Source: Candidatus Hodarchaeaceae archaeon
GTDB lineage: Archaea > Hadarchaeota > Hadarchaeia > Hadarchaeales > Hadarchaeaceae
Length of the DNA: 25,504 nucleotides
Reading direction: 5' to 3'
NCBI GenBank assembly: GCA_030018135.1
Contig: JASEGJ010000014.1
Coordinates: 1-25,504 of the forward strand
This document shows positions 8,101 to 14,494 of this stretch, one piece after another. A program made the position numbers and the translations under genes. Position 1 is the first letter of the stretch. The number at the start of each line of letters is the position of its first letter. Under the pieces are notes generated by a model. That model made no database searches. It saw only the letters and a program-made list of their open reading frames with translations, and was not told the DNA's origin.

Positions 8101-8909
8101 AAACTTTCTTCGCCCATCAATACAGCATCGGCGACGTCGAGCTCGTCGTCGAGCGAGTCCTTGATTTCTTAGAGCGGGGGGAGATGGTCCGCAGACAGGG
8201 AAAACTTTTGCTCGCGACCCCCTTCGGGGAGCGCGTCTCCCGTCTCTACATCGATCCGCTATCGGCGGTCATGTTGCGCGATGGCATCAAGGGGATCTCC
8301 ACGCGAGAACCGACCGCCCTCGGCCTGCTCCACCTCGTCTGCCACACGCCCGACATGGGGAGGCTCTACCTCAGGCGGCAAGACTACCCCGATGTAGAAG
8401 CTTTCATCATCGAGCACGCCGAAGAGTTTCTGACCCCCATACCTGATCAGTACAGCGAACCCGACAAGTACGAATTTTTTATGGCCGAGGTGAAGATGGC
8501 CAAGATGCTGCAAGCTTGGCTCGAGGAAACGTCGGAGGATGACATCCACGAGCTGTTTGGGGTTGGGGCGGGAGATATCCGGAGGAACGTGGATACAGCC
8601 GAGTGGCTGCTCTACGCTGCCCACGAGCTCGCGAGGCTCTTCAAGGCCAAACCCGCACTCGCCCCGCTTCGCAAGCTACGCGAACGGATCAGATACGGCG
8701 TCAAGGAAGAGCTGCTCGAACTCGTGCAGCTTCATGGGATAGGGCGTGTTCGGGGGCGAAGCTTATTCAAGGCGGGCTATAGGAAGCTCGCGGATATCAA
8801 GCGGGCCACGGAACGGGAGCTGGCCCTAGTGCCATACATCGGCACAGAAATCGCACGGAGCATCAAACGGCAGGTCGAGGAAGGCGGGGAGTTGGCTGCT
8901 AAAGTTTAA
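5148..8909 (+). CDS. hel308: Hel308-type superfamily 2 DNA helicase, intein-containing precursor
   Basis: This is a Ski2-like 3'-5' DNA helicase, implicated in archaeal replication-fork repair. Numbered from an in-frame TTG at 5130, the extein shows Q motif PPQSDAI (36-42), Walker A VPTASGKT (56-63), motif Ia VPLRALASEK, motif II DEVH (682-685), motif III SAT (716-718), motif VI QMCGRAGRP (915-923), a ratchet domain and C-terminal helix-hairpin-helix repeats (HGIGRVRG, VPYIGTEIA). Removing the intein (residues 112-636) leaves about 728 aa, the usual Hel308 length, and recreates motif Ib as GVKVGISTGDFD. I place the start at TTG 5148 because AGGGTGA lies five bases ahead. TTG 5130 and GTG 5139 are open in frame. 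The first 65 or so codons are AT-rich (37% GC in row 5161-5220) while the rest of the extein is near 60%. Confidence 0.95.
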   Translation: MKVLDVCKKYGLPEQIAEVLRKFDITELYPPQSDAIKKGALENKNLVLAVPTASGKTLISELCMLKSILTGKGKCLYIVPLRALASEKHEEFKEKYGPLGVKVGISIDAQEEIVVEENGKLKIVHVSELDKFFINSRSNGRFEWVENPPLYVFGFDPSTLKNAKFRVTKLIRHPAPEKMLQIVTTSGRRCIVTTDHSIFSLNNNEVMPVKAGSLKPRDYIVIPSRIEFPASKNDVINIAQVLAKKSRVNYFLRGISHFLLSHKHALIRKFGRRRVKDWFRNDSVPLQTLTGYLGIEKLSELPKECRIASGTSPNSMPNYIRVDAKLAKFIGYYLAEGCHDKYGISISFGPNERFLAQDAIKCIKSIFGFQQKIEKKHHKFIIRISSPAAVGLMRDVLECGYDAKTKNIPSHILSAPLPIVSECLKAYFSGDGYLRYRKEGVLIAANSMSKRLINQISFLLLRFGIVTNLVHRERGLVKGLTEICIYGREQLARFIKEIGFVEPWKNEKIKTILAQTKMRKAHFSERIPIKHTSLLKLLREFKIAGEYRGVYSEKATVSKEAIHESLQKMSSSKEKSNLLKLINGWVAFDEIKELRVLRPSSQHVYDVEVKPSGKKIENFIGGFGQIFLHNSTGDFDVVDPRLARYDILVATSEKVDSLLRHRAKWLADVISVTVLDEVHLIDDSGRGPTLEVLTARLRQVNPKLQVLALSATIKNADEIAEWLGAELVKSDWRPVPLKKGVYLDGKIKFDDGSKRTVKTEVEDDLGALAIDTVREGGQALVFVSTRRSAQAAAALVAKYVKGVISQEEREQLAAVAKAVEGALGEPTRTCRRLADCVRQGVAFHHAGLHHAQRKAVEDAFRRNLIKVVCTTPTLAAGVNLPSRRTIIRDYRRYVEPYGLQFIPVLEFHQMCGRAGRPQYDKYGEAVVIAKGKGEVEALFEEFIRAEPGRITSKLATEPALRTHVLASIAAGYVSDADGMMKFMGQTFFAHQYSIGDVELVVERVLDFLERGEMVRRQGKLLLATPFGERVSRLYIDPLSAVMLRDGIKGISTREPTALGLLHLVCHTPDMGRLYLRRQDYPDVEAFIIEHAEEFLTPIPDQYSEPDKYEFFMAEVKMAKMLQAWLEETSEDDIHELFGVGAGDIRRNVDTAEWLLYAAHELARLFKAKPALAPLRKLRERIRYGVKEELLELVQLHGIGRVRGRSLFKAGYRKLADIKRATERELALVPYIGTEIARSIKRQVEEGGELAAKV
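5463..7037 (+). mobile_element. intein with LAGLIDADG homing endonuclease in hel308
   Basis: This 525-aa insertion is in frame. Splice junctions are Ser1 (codon 5463, after GVKVGI) and terminal His-Asn (7032-7037) followed by Ser+1 of STGDFD. Block A follows Ser1 (IDAQEEIVVEENGKLK). Block B is CIVTTDHSIF, with the conserved Thr and His. Blocks F/G are VYDVEVKPSG and NFIGGFGQIFLHN. In between lies a two-motif LAGLIDADG endonuclease: block C LAKFIGYYLAEGC (acid Glu) and block E LKAYFSGDGYL (acid Asp), with KNIPSHIL as block D. All splicing and nuclease residues are present, so I infer an active element. Its GC content (38% in row 6121-6180) contrasts with the extein (62% in row 7261-7320), consistent with horizontal arrival. 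Inteins are known in archaeal Hel308-like helicases such as that of Methanocaldococcus jannaschii. Confidence 0.95.
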
Positions 8910-9035
8910 ACCATCGCCGTCCCGTCCGGCATAAAAACTGAATTCGCGAAATCAACTGTCCGCGGCTTTGGGATTGCAAAGGCAACTGTGATCGCGAGGA
9001 TCGTCAGCACCTGCTCAACAACTCAGACCGCAAAG

Positions 9036-9042
9036 CTTTATT
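9036..9042 (+). promoter_or_regulatory. TATA-like element for purB
   Basis: CTTTATT lies 32 bases before the purB ATG at 9074. A start near 9062 would put AGGAG (9065-9069) at the very 5' end of the message. The rest of the gap after hel308 (8910-9035) holds nothing I can name. Confidence 0.35.
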
Positions 9043-9073
9043 GCCCCACCAAAATTGTCCTATCAGGAGTTGA

Positions 9074-10423
9074 ATGCCAGTTCACCCAATTGAACAACGC
9101 TATGGCAGTCGAGAGATGCGCTCGATATTTGAGTTGGAGACCCGTTTCCAGCGCATGCTAGAAGTCGAAGCCGCGCTCGCGAGAGCTTTGGCTAAAGTTG
9201 GAATGATCCCCAAAAACGCTGCTGAAAAAATTGCGGCGAAAGCTTCGACTAAATACGTGAAGGTCGAAAGGATTTGCGAGCTTGAACGGGAAGTTCAACA
9301 CGAGACGATGGCGCTCGTTCTGGCCCTCGCTGAAGCCTGCGGCGGTGCTGGCAAATACGTCCACTTCGGCGCGACGAGCAACGATGTCCTCGATACCGCT
9401 ACTGCCATACAAATCATGGATGCCTTGAAGATCGTCGAGCATGACCTGAAAAGGTTGCTCGGCATTGCCCTCGACCAGGCTTTCAAGCATAAGAATACTG
9501 TCATGGTTGGCCGAACGCACGGCCAGCATGCGGTGCCCACGACGCTCGGCCTGAAGTCCGCGATTTGGGCGTGCGAGCTCGCGCGACACATCGAGCGCCT
9601 CGAACAGCTCAAACCCCGCATTCTGGTCGGCAAGATGAGCGGAGCCGTCGGCACCGGCGCGGCTTGGGGCACTAGCGGACCTGAGGTTCAAGACCTCGTG
9701 ATGAAAGACCTCGGGCTATCCGGCGCTACAGCTTCAAACCAAATAGTGCAAAGGGATAGGTTCGCGGAGCTCATTTCATTCTTGGGCTTGCTCGCGAGCA
9801 TTCTCGACAAAATTGCCCGCGAAATACGAAATCTACAGCGCACGGAAATAGGCGAACTCGAGGAGCCATTTGGCGCCGCGCAGGTTGGGAGCAGCACGAT
9901 GCCCCACAAGCGAAATCCGATAAAGTGCGAGAAGATATGCGGCTTGGCGCGGGTTTTGCGCGCGAATGTGCACGCCGCCCTTGAAAACATCGTGCTCGAA
10001 CATGAACGCGACCTGAGCAACTCTTCCTGCGAGCGGGTGCTACTGCCGGAGTGCTTCCTGCTGACGGACGAGGTTCTTAAGACAGCTTGCGATGTGCTCA
10101 GCGGGCTAGTTGTGCACCCGGAGCAAATGGAGCGCAACTTGCAATTGACCCGCGGCTTGAACATGGCAGAGGCGGTGATGATCGAACTAACGAAGCGTGG
10201 CATGGGTCGTCAGATTGCGCACACTGTCTTAAGGGAGTGCAGCTTAGCCGCCATACGCAAGAACTTGCCGCTCGCAGCCGTGCTGCGCCAAGATGCCCGC
10301 GTATTAAAACTTATTTCCGAAGAAGAAATAGAGTCCCTGCTAGATCCCAAAAAATATTTGGGCAGCGCAGCCGCAATCGTTGAGCTTGTGATCAAAAAGT
10401 TAAAGCCACTTCAGAGAACATAG
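9074..10423 (+). CDS. purB: adenylosuccinate lyase
   Basis: This 449-aa enzyme cleaves SAICAR to AICAR + fumarate and adenylosuccinate to AMP + fumarate, two steps of purine synthesis. The fumarase/aspartase fold signature GSSTMPHKRNP is at 272-282 and carries the flexible-loop serines. GRTHGQHAVPTT (146-157) carries the general-acid histidine and HFGATSND (97-104) the third conserved region. Length and N-terminus (PVHPIEQRYGSREM) agree with the archaeal/Bacillus-type PurB rather than argininosuccinate lyase. AGGAG at 9065-9069 supports the ATG at 9074. No other purine gene is nearby. Its 3' end overlaps the convergent membrane-protein gene by 13 bases. Confidence 0.95.
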   Translation: MPVHPIEQRYGSREMRSIFELETRFQRMLEVEAALARALAKVGMIPKNAAEKIAAKASTKYVKVERICELEREVQHETMALVLALAEACGGAGKYVHFGATSNDVLDTATAIQIMDALKIVEHDLKRLLGIALDQAFKHKNTVMVGRTHGQHAVPTTLGLKSAIWACELARHIERLEQLKPRILVGKMSGAVGTGAAWGTSGPEVQDLVMKDLGLSGATASNQIVQRDRFAELISFLGLLASILDKIAREIRNLQRTEIGELEEPFGAAQVGSSTMPHKRNPIKCEKICGLARVLRANVHAALENIVLEHERDLSNSSCERVLLPECFLLTDEVLKTACDVLSGLVVHPEQMERNLQLTRGLNMAEAVMIELTKRGMGRQIAHTVLRECSLAAIRKNLPLAAVLRQDARVLKLISEEEIESLLDPKKYLGSAAAIVELVIKKLKPLQRT

Positions 10424-11016
10424 TGCATGGCATGCATCACGAACCCTGCGACAATTGGGATTGACAGATTATCGTTTATGGGAAGCAGCTCGACGCTTGC
10501 TGCGGCAATTGCGCCCGCAAAGGCTATCGCAATTGACTCGGTGATGATATGTCCAAAAAATGCGGCGAACACAATTGAAGCGACTAAAAACGCGACCAAA
10601 AGTAGGGTCAAGGTACCTTCGAGCGTTTTTTTACCTGATATCGTATGATGGCCCCATCGCTTGCCAACGACGGCTGCGGAGCCGTCTGCAAATGTTGATA
10701 TCAGCATGGCTGCTATTGCGATATCCTTGGGGTATGCCAATATGGCGACAAAGGCTCCCGCCGCAAAGAAGACATGCGCGCCTATCCCGCGCCTCTCTTG
10801 AGGCCTAATGAGGGGCTTTACCAAGGTTTCCGCCTCCTTGACAGGTATGCCATATCTGATGCGATATATTTCGGAAATTGTGAAGGCAAACGAGAAAATT
10901 GCGATAAACAACAGCGTAATTCCGCGGCTATAATCCGTAATCCAGTAAACAATAGGCACCGCAAGACCGATCAAATGTATGCTCTTCCGACGGAGCTCGG
11001 AAGCTACAGCGCCCAT
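10411..11016 (-). CDS. dolichol kinase / phosphatidate cytidylyltransferase-like membrane protein (SEC59/VTE5 type)
   Basis: This is a 201-aa integral membrane protein with about six or seven hydrophobic segments (near 13-27, 33-50, 80-95, 98-117, 135-154, 160-178, 185-201). The family hallmark is in the middle: TFADGSAAVVGKRWG (108-122) followed by ISGKKTLEG (126-134), then VELLPINDNLSIPI near the C-terminus. These segments are shared by CTP-dependent polyprenol/phytol/dolichol kinases and CDP-alcohol synthases. In archaea, relatives are annotated as dolichol kinase or as lipid cytidylyltransferase, and the sequence alone does not decide between them. The N-terminal ELRRKSIHLIGL, with conserved Arg-Lys-His, is typical of the kinase branch. 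A TATA-like CCTTTATAG lies at 11048-11056 and GGAG a few bases ahead of the ATG. A role in membrane lipid or glycosylation carrier metabolism is inferred. Confidence 0.8.
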   Translation of the reverse strand: MGAVASELRRKSIHLIGLAVPIVYWITDYSRGITLLFIAIFSFAFTISEIYRIRYGIPVKEAETLVKPLIRPQERRGIGAHVFFAAGAFVAILAYPKDIAIAAMLISTFADGSAAVVGKRWGHHTISGKKTLEGTLTLLLVAFLVASIVFAAFFGHIITESIAIAFAGAIAAASVELLPINDNLSIPIVAGFVMHAMHYVL

Positions 11017-11047
11017 ACGTCTCCATCCTATTCGTAGCTAGACAGAA

Positions 11048-11056
11048 CTATAAAGG
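11048..11056 (-). promoter_or_regulatory. TATA box for the SEC59-like gene
   Basis: On the minus strand this reads CCTTTATAG. The predicted start is near 11027, about ten bases before the ATG at 11016. It falls in the 75-base gap after sppA, so the gene probably does not depend on sppA read-through. Confidence 0.45.
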
Positions 11057-11091
11057 CAAATCATCAGCTCTAGGGCCGAAGCTGCGAGAAT

Positions 11092-11898
11092 TCAAAGCGC
11101 CTGTCTGAGGGCGCTCCAAAAACTCGGCGGATTTGCCATATCTACCGTCAGATACTCGCCCTCTTTCAGACCCGCGAGTTCCGCCGCCTTTCGCATCGCG
11201 CTGTCGTAGTCCCCAATTTCATCGACCAAGTTGTACCCTAAAGCCTCCCAGCCGTAAACGGTGGAGCCATCCATGAGGTCATCGATCTTCACTTTCGCTC
11301 GATTCCTCTGGATGCGGTAGATGAGTTCGTTCATGAGGTCGTCCACAAGCTTTTGGATGCGGTCATTCTCCTCCTGGGTTGGAGCACGCCACGGCGCAAA
11401 CTCATCCTTCGCCTCGCCGGAGCGCCACACGAAGTATTCGATTCCCTCCTTTTGAAACTTGTTTTCGTAGCTGACCCAAACTGCTATTATCCCGAGGCCA
11501 GCGGTTATCGTTTGGCTGCGGGCGAAAATGTAGTCGGATGCTGAGGCGATGAGATACGCCCCAGAAGCCCCGTATTGGTCTATCGCCACCACAACGGGTT
11601 TCTCGGTCTTTAGTTTCGCAAGCCGTTCCTCGGTCTCGAAACAAGCCTGTGCCGTCCCCCCCGGGCTGTTTATTACGACGACGACCGCACGTATGCTGGG
11701 ATCCTTAAGCGCGTTCCCGATTTGATCCGCGTAGCCGAAGTCGGTTACTTCATCCTCTATCCGAATAACTCCGATGCGGGTCGAGTACACGGAGTACACG
11801 CCATAAGCGTAGAGGATCGCGGCAGCTATAACTAGGGTTATCACTGCCAACCAGATGCGATGCCTTCGCAGCGCGGTAAACCCTCGCTTTTTGACCAT
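11092..11898 (-). CDS. sppA: signal peptide peptidase, SppA-like, membrane-anchored
   Basis: This protease (family S49) degrades cleaved signal peptides in or at the membrane. The protein is 268 aa with one N-terminal transmembrane helix (about 15-35, IWLAVITLVIAAAILYAYG) after a basic start, placing the protease domain outside. The catalytic pair of archaeal/Bacillus SppA is visible: Ser112 in DQYGASGAYLIAS and Lys164 in RSGEAKDEFAPWR. VVVVINSPGG (71-80) is the conserved substrate-strand/oxyanion region. Length matches the short archaeal form, not the double-length E. coli enzyme. The ATG at 11898 is preceded by GGGGTG. Immediately upstream lies the decayed glutamine synthetase fragment, so the promoter has to sit within about 11900-11990. 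Confidence 0.92.
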   Translation of the reverse strand: MVKKRGFTALRRHRIWLAVITLVIAAAILYAYGVYSVYSTRIGVIRIEDEVTDFGYADQIGNALKDPSIRAVVVVINSPGGTAQACFETEERLAKLKTEKPVVVAIDQYGASGAYLIASASDYIFARSQTITAGLGIIAVWVSYENKFQKEGIEYFVWRSGEAKDEFAPWRAPTQEENDRIQKLVDDLMNELIYRIQRNRAKVKIDDLMDGSTVYGWEALGYNLVDEIGDYDSAMRKAAELAGLKEGEYLTVDMANPPSFWSALRQAL

Positions 11899-12406
11899 TC
11901 AAACACCCCTTAACCATCGTTTTCGGTTTGTATTATGTGCGTTCATCCAACGTAAAAGGTTAGCATCTGGGTCGGGCGATCAGATTGTTATCCAGATTCC
12001 GAAGCTTCATCACTCGTCGTCCTTACATACGTGTCGCACATCCTCTCTCCGAGCGCTTTTTTGATGACATCGTCGCTCTCGAGGGCGTCGAGCGCATCGT
12101 CGAGCGTAGATGGAAGCGTCCTTACCCCCTTCTATTTCTTTCCTCCTCGCCCATTTTGCACACATTTTCCAGCGCCGAGGCCTAAGGCCGAGCTTCCTCT
12201 TAACGCCGTCTAGCCAGCGAAAAGCAGGTAGGGGGTTGCACATAAGATCTGGGATCCTGAGCTCCGACCCTATCTACCCCTTCGCAGCTCGAAGCACCTA
12301 TCATTACCAAGGGTTCGAGCCCCAGAAAAACACGCCAGCACTTCGAAGCCCGTTAATGTTCGCCATCTATATTTGAATGGAAGGAATGGCTAAGCAGTTC
12401 TCCTAA
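11899..12406. other. 508-base gap between sppA and the RAM genes
   Basis: This is the only stretch above 300 bases with no intact gene. About 340 bases of it are the glutamine synthetase remnant described separately. The left end (11899-11987) holds the sppA 5' region, with an AT-rich ACATAATAC on the minus strand near 11928-11936 as a possible TATA element. The right end (12325-12406) may hold further decayed synthetase sequence that I cannot align with confidence. Short open frames on both strands here look like chance. Confidence 0.6.
11988..12324 (-). pseudogene. glutamine synthetase remnant (C-terminal part, multiple frameshifts)
   Basis: Pieces of the C-terminal third of a type I glutamine synthetase can be read in order on the minus strand. 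WGSNPW (from 12324), VLRAAKG and ELRIPDLMCNP (to 12232) share one frame that has four stops. An extra C in a C run at 12231-12235 shifts to YLLFAG. A loss of a few codons then shifts to LDGVKRKL (about 12213-12190). ENVCKMGEEER follows (from 12169) in another frame. A shift near 12124 gives LPSTLDDALDALESDD...DTYVRTTSDE, ending at TAA 11988. Order and spacing match the intact GlnA ([49 protein letters not shown]). Residues differ enough that it is a separate paralogue, not a recent copy. The same frame beyond the TAA reads MLTFYVG then stop at 11943, possibly the original C-terminus. Nothing of the N-terminal two thirds remains in this gap. Confidence 0.85.
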
Positions 12407-12646
12407 TCACTCGGTCGATGGTAAGCACAGAAGGGTTTCCGTATGAGTTACTCCCGGCATCCGCTCTAGCATTTCGTAGATGTTTCTTTTAAGTTCCTCA
12501 TAGTTCTTCGCTTCAATAACAACCACAGCATCAAATCTCCCGAAGACCGAGTTGGCTAGCTTTACCCCTCGCACGCGCCTTGCCCTGACGATTTCCTCCG
12601 AAGTTCCAGGTTTCGTTTCAACCAGCACGAAGGCTCGTACAGACAT
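12407..12646 (-). CDS. stand-alone Lrp/AsnC ligand-binding (RAM) domain protein, copy 2
   Basis: This 79-aa protein consists of one RAM domain with no helix-turn-helix. The pattern is strand MSVRAFVLVETKPGTSEEIV, helix, strand VFGRFDAVVVIEAKN, helix, and final strand GVTHTETLLCL, the alpha-beta sandwich that binds amino acids in Lrp. It is a clear paralogue of the gene just upstream: both share MxxRA(F/Y)VLVxTKPGTSE, FGRFDA or WGRFDA, and HTET. It starts ten bases after that gene stops, so the two form one operon with glnA. Known family behaviour: stand-alone RAM proteins oligomerise and can modulate full-length Lrp proteins or enzymes. Inference: it reports glutamine or another nitrogen signal. 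The gene lies directly before the glutamine synthetase remnant. Confidence 0.88.
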   Translation of the reverse strand: MSVRAFVLVETKPGTSEEIVRARRVRGVKLANSVFGRFDAVVVIEAKNYEELKRNIYEMLERMPGVTHTETLLCLPSTE

Positions 12647-12656
12647 TCGCTCACTC

Positions 12657-12890
12657 TCAGAGGGTTATCGCGGTTTCGGTGTGGACGATATCTGGGTGAC
12701 CCGCGACAACTTTGTAGACGATTTCCGTGATTTTTTGCAGGTTGGGCGCCTCGATAATAATTATCGCATCGAAGCGGCCCCACAGCGAGTCGGCTTGCGT
12801 AACTTCCTTCACCTTCTCCTTGATGGATTTGACGACGTTTTCCGAAGTTCCTGGTTTCGTTGTAACTAAAACATACGCCCTCATAGACAT
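12657..12890 (-). CDS. stand-alone Lrp/AsnC ligand-binding (RAM) domain protein, copy 1
   Basis: This 77-aa protein is a single RAM domain (MSMRAYVLVTTKPGTSE, LWGRFDAIIIIEAPN, DIVHTETAITL). It lacks a DNA-binding domain, so it cannot be a conventional repressor. A strong ribosome-binding site, GAGGTGA, lies two bases ahead of the ATG at 12890. The gene begins 31 bases after the glnA stop on the same strand and is followed by its paralogue. Clustering with glnA, gdhA and a full-length Lrp suggests a sensor for nitrogen status, acting by mixing with full-length Lrp proteins or by contacting the synthetase. That role is inference. Confidence 0.9.
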   Translation of the reverse strand: MSMRAYVLVTTKPGTSENVVKSIKEKVKEVTQADSLWGRFDAIIIIEAPNLQKITEIVYKVVAGHPDIVHTETAITL

Positions 12891-12921
12891 TTCACCTCAA
12901 TACCCATTCGATGCACCTCCA

Positions 12922-14394
12922 TTAGATATCTAGGTATAAGTAAAACTCATATGGGGTTGGCCGAAGCGACTGCTGTTTGTACTCCTCCCGTTTGAGCTCG
13001 ATGAAGGTTTCCAACAGGTCTGCTGTGAAGATGTCTTCGAGATATCCGTGATCAGATTCCAACTCATCGAGGGCTTCCGTAAGTGAGCCCGGGAGTTCTT
13101 TTATACCGAGCTGCCTCCTGCGCTCGGGGGATAGGAGGTAGATGTTTTCATCCACTGGGTCACCGGGGTCGATCTTTCGTTTGATCCCATTCAACCCAGC
13201 AGCAACTTGCGCCGCGAAGGCGAGGTAGGGGTTGCACGCTGGATCTGGGGGTCTGAACTCGACTCGCTTCGTATCATGTGCAACTTTCGTCCCTTTGAAG
13301 TAAACTGGTACCCTAACGCCAGCCGACCTGTTCGCTCGGCTCCAGGCAGTGTACACAGGTGCCTCGTAACCTGGCACGAGCCGCTTATAGGAGTTAGTCG
13401 TTGGGGCGACAATCGCGGCCAAAGATCGACTGTGCTCTATAAGCCCGCCTATGTAATACCTCCCCAGCTGACTAAGCTCGGCGTATTCATCATCCGGATC
13501 ATAGAAGATATTTTTCTTCCCATTCCACAGGCTTTGGTGTACGTGCATGCCAGAAGCATTATCGCCAAAGATCGGTTTGGGCATAAAGGTTGCGATCATC
13601 CCCCGGAGATGTGCCACCACCTTTGCGACGAATTTATAGCTGACGATGCTGTCGGCCGCCTTTAGCAAGGGGGAAAAGGTCATGTCTATCTCGCACTGCC
13701 CGGCAGTAGCAACCTCATGGTGGTGGGCGTCAATTTTGATGCCAAAATGCCCCTCCAAAATCTTCGAGACCTCTGAGCGGTAGTCCTGGAGGGTGTCCTC
13801 GGGAGGAGCAGGGTAATATCCCTCCTTGAATCTAATCGGGAAGTTTGTCCCACCCCTACTCCAGATGGCTTCTCTCGACTCGATCCTATACCCGCTTTCT
13901 GCCCAAGCATCCCTAGCTGCGAGAGCACTCGGGAAGAGTTCGACTTTATCGAACACGAAGTATTCGACCTCCGGGCCCCAGTAGGAAGTGGTGAATCCAG
14001 CCCGCCTCACCGCCTCCTCAGCCTTCTCCGCGACGAAGCGCGAGTCCTTGGTGAACCTTCCCCCGCCATATGACTCATAGATTTTCGTCATCATCCTGGC
14101 GGTGCGACGTTCCGGTGGAGACCAAGGTAAGATAGCTAAGGTTTCCGGATCTGGCACTAGGACCATGTCGGACTCGTAGATGGCTTTGAAGCCCTTGATC
14201 GAGGAACCATCTAACTTCCCGAAGCCCGCGCTAAAACTATCGAGGTCAAAGTTCTTTGCTGGGATGGTTATGTGTTGGAGATACCCGGGGACATCGACGA
14301 AATGGAGGTCGACCCACTCAATCCTTTCCCTTGCCATGAGTTCGAGCGCTTCCCTAGCCTCCCTCACAGCAACCCTTTTTCGTGAGGCTTTCAT
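12922..14394 (-). CDS. glnA: glutamine synthetase, type I
   Basis: This enzyme makes glutamine from glutamate, ammonia and ATP, and is a cytoplasmic dodecamer in this family. The 490-aa protein keeps all catalytic positions I can locate: [10 protein letters not shown] (60-69), GPEVEYF (140-146; Glu142, Glu144), HHHEVA and GQCEIDM (Glu227, Glu235), [17 protein letters not shown] (273-289; His285), RLVPGYEAP (Glu344), [11 protein letters not shown] (Arg356, Arg361) and [13 protein letters not shown] (Glu379, Arg381). It should therefore be active. I do not see the adenylylation-loop tyrosine motif of bacterial GSI-beta. The ATG at 14394 has only a short leader after a TATA-like element at 14423-14432. 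Downstream genes are the two RAM proteins. A divergent Lrp/AsnC gene shares the promoter gap and is the obvious candidate regulator. Confidence 0.95.
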   Translation of the reverse strand: MKASRKRVAVREAREALELMARERIEWVDLHFVDVPGYLQHITIPAKNFDLDSFSAGFGKLDGSSIKGFKAIYESDMVLVPDPETLAILPWSPPERRTARMMTKIYESYGGGRFTKDSRFVAEKAEEAVRRAGFTTSYWGPEVEYFVFDKVELFPSALAARDAWAESGYRIESREAIWSRGGTNFPIRFKEGYYPAPPEDTLQDYRSEVSKILEGHFGIKIDAHHHEVATAGQCEIDMTFSPLLKAADSIVSYKFVAKVVAHLRGMIATFMPKPIFGDNASGMHVHQSLWNGKKNIFYDPDDEYAELSQLGRYYIGGLIEHSRSLAAIVAPTTNSYKRLVPGYEAPVYTAWSRANRSAGVRVPVYFKGTKVAHDTKRVEFRPPDPACNPYLAFAAQVAAGLNGIKRKIDPGDPVDENIYLLSPERRRQLGIKELPGSLTEALDELESDHGYLEDIFTADLLETFIELKREEYKQQSLRPTPYEFYLYLDI

Positions 14395-14412
14395 TTTAGA
14401 CCCGAATTTAAT

Positions 14413-14432
14413 CTTAAGAATAAGTATTTAAG
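14413..14432. promoter_or_regulatory. glnA promoter with overlapping inverted repeat
   Basis: CTTAA (14413-14417) and TTAAG (14428-14432) form an inverted repeat with a 10-base spacer. On the minus strand the right arm belongs to the TATA-like CTTAAATAC (14424-14432), which would start glnA transcription close to 14403, about ten bases before its ATG. A protein bound to the repeat would cover the TATA box. The nearby lrp gene is the natural candidate. Confidence 0.4.
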
Positions 14433-14459
14433 CATTTAGGGACAAAAGATTATGGAATC

Positions 14460-14468
14460 TATAAAAAT
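14460..14468 (+). promoter_or_regulatory. TATA-like element for the lrp gene at 14495
   Basis: TATAAAAAT lies about 30 bases before the ATG at 14495. However, a GAGG ribosome-binding site at 14483-14486 would then fall at or before the start of the message, so the upstream TATTTAAG (14425-14432) is an alternative promoter giving a longer leader. The choice is open. Confidence 0.3.
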
Positions 14469-14494
14469 TTAATAAAAAAATTGAGGAATCCTAA

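Noticed and set aside
8910-9035. Open minus-strand reading MLTILAITVAFAIPKP... (about 34 codons) between hel308 and purB
   Set aside because: It has a hydrophobic start but no ribosome-binding site or family match, overlaps the hel308 end, and is short enough to be chance.
9158-9691. 177-codon and 125-codon minus-strand frames inside purB
   Set aside because: Antisense shadows of a well-conserved enzyme, with no motif of their own.
12010-12243. 77-codon minus-strand frame at 12010-12243 as a real small gene
   Set aside because: Its sequence includes LMCNP and DGVKRKL only as one frame of the decayed glutamine synthetase; the rest is out-of-frame basic peptide.
12922-14394. glnA as a catalytically dead GS-like protein
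   Set aside because: All metal, ATP and substrate residues I could place are present, so an active synthetase is the simpler reading.
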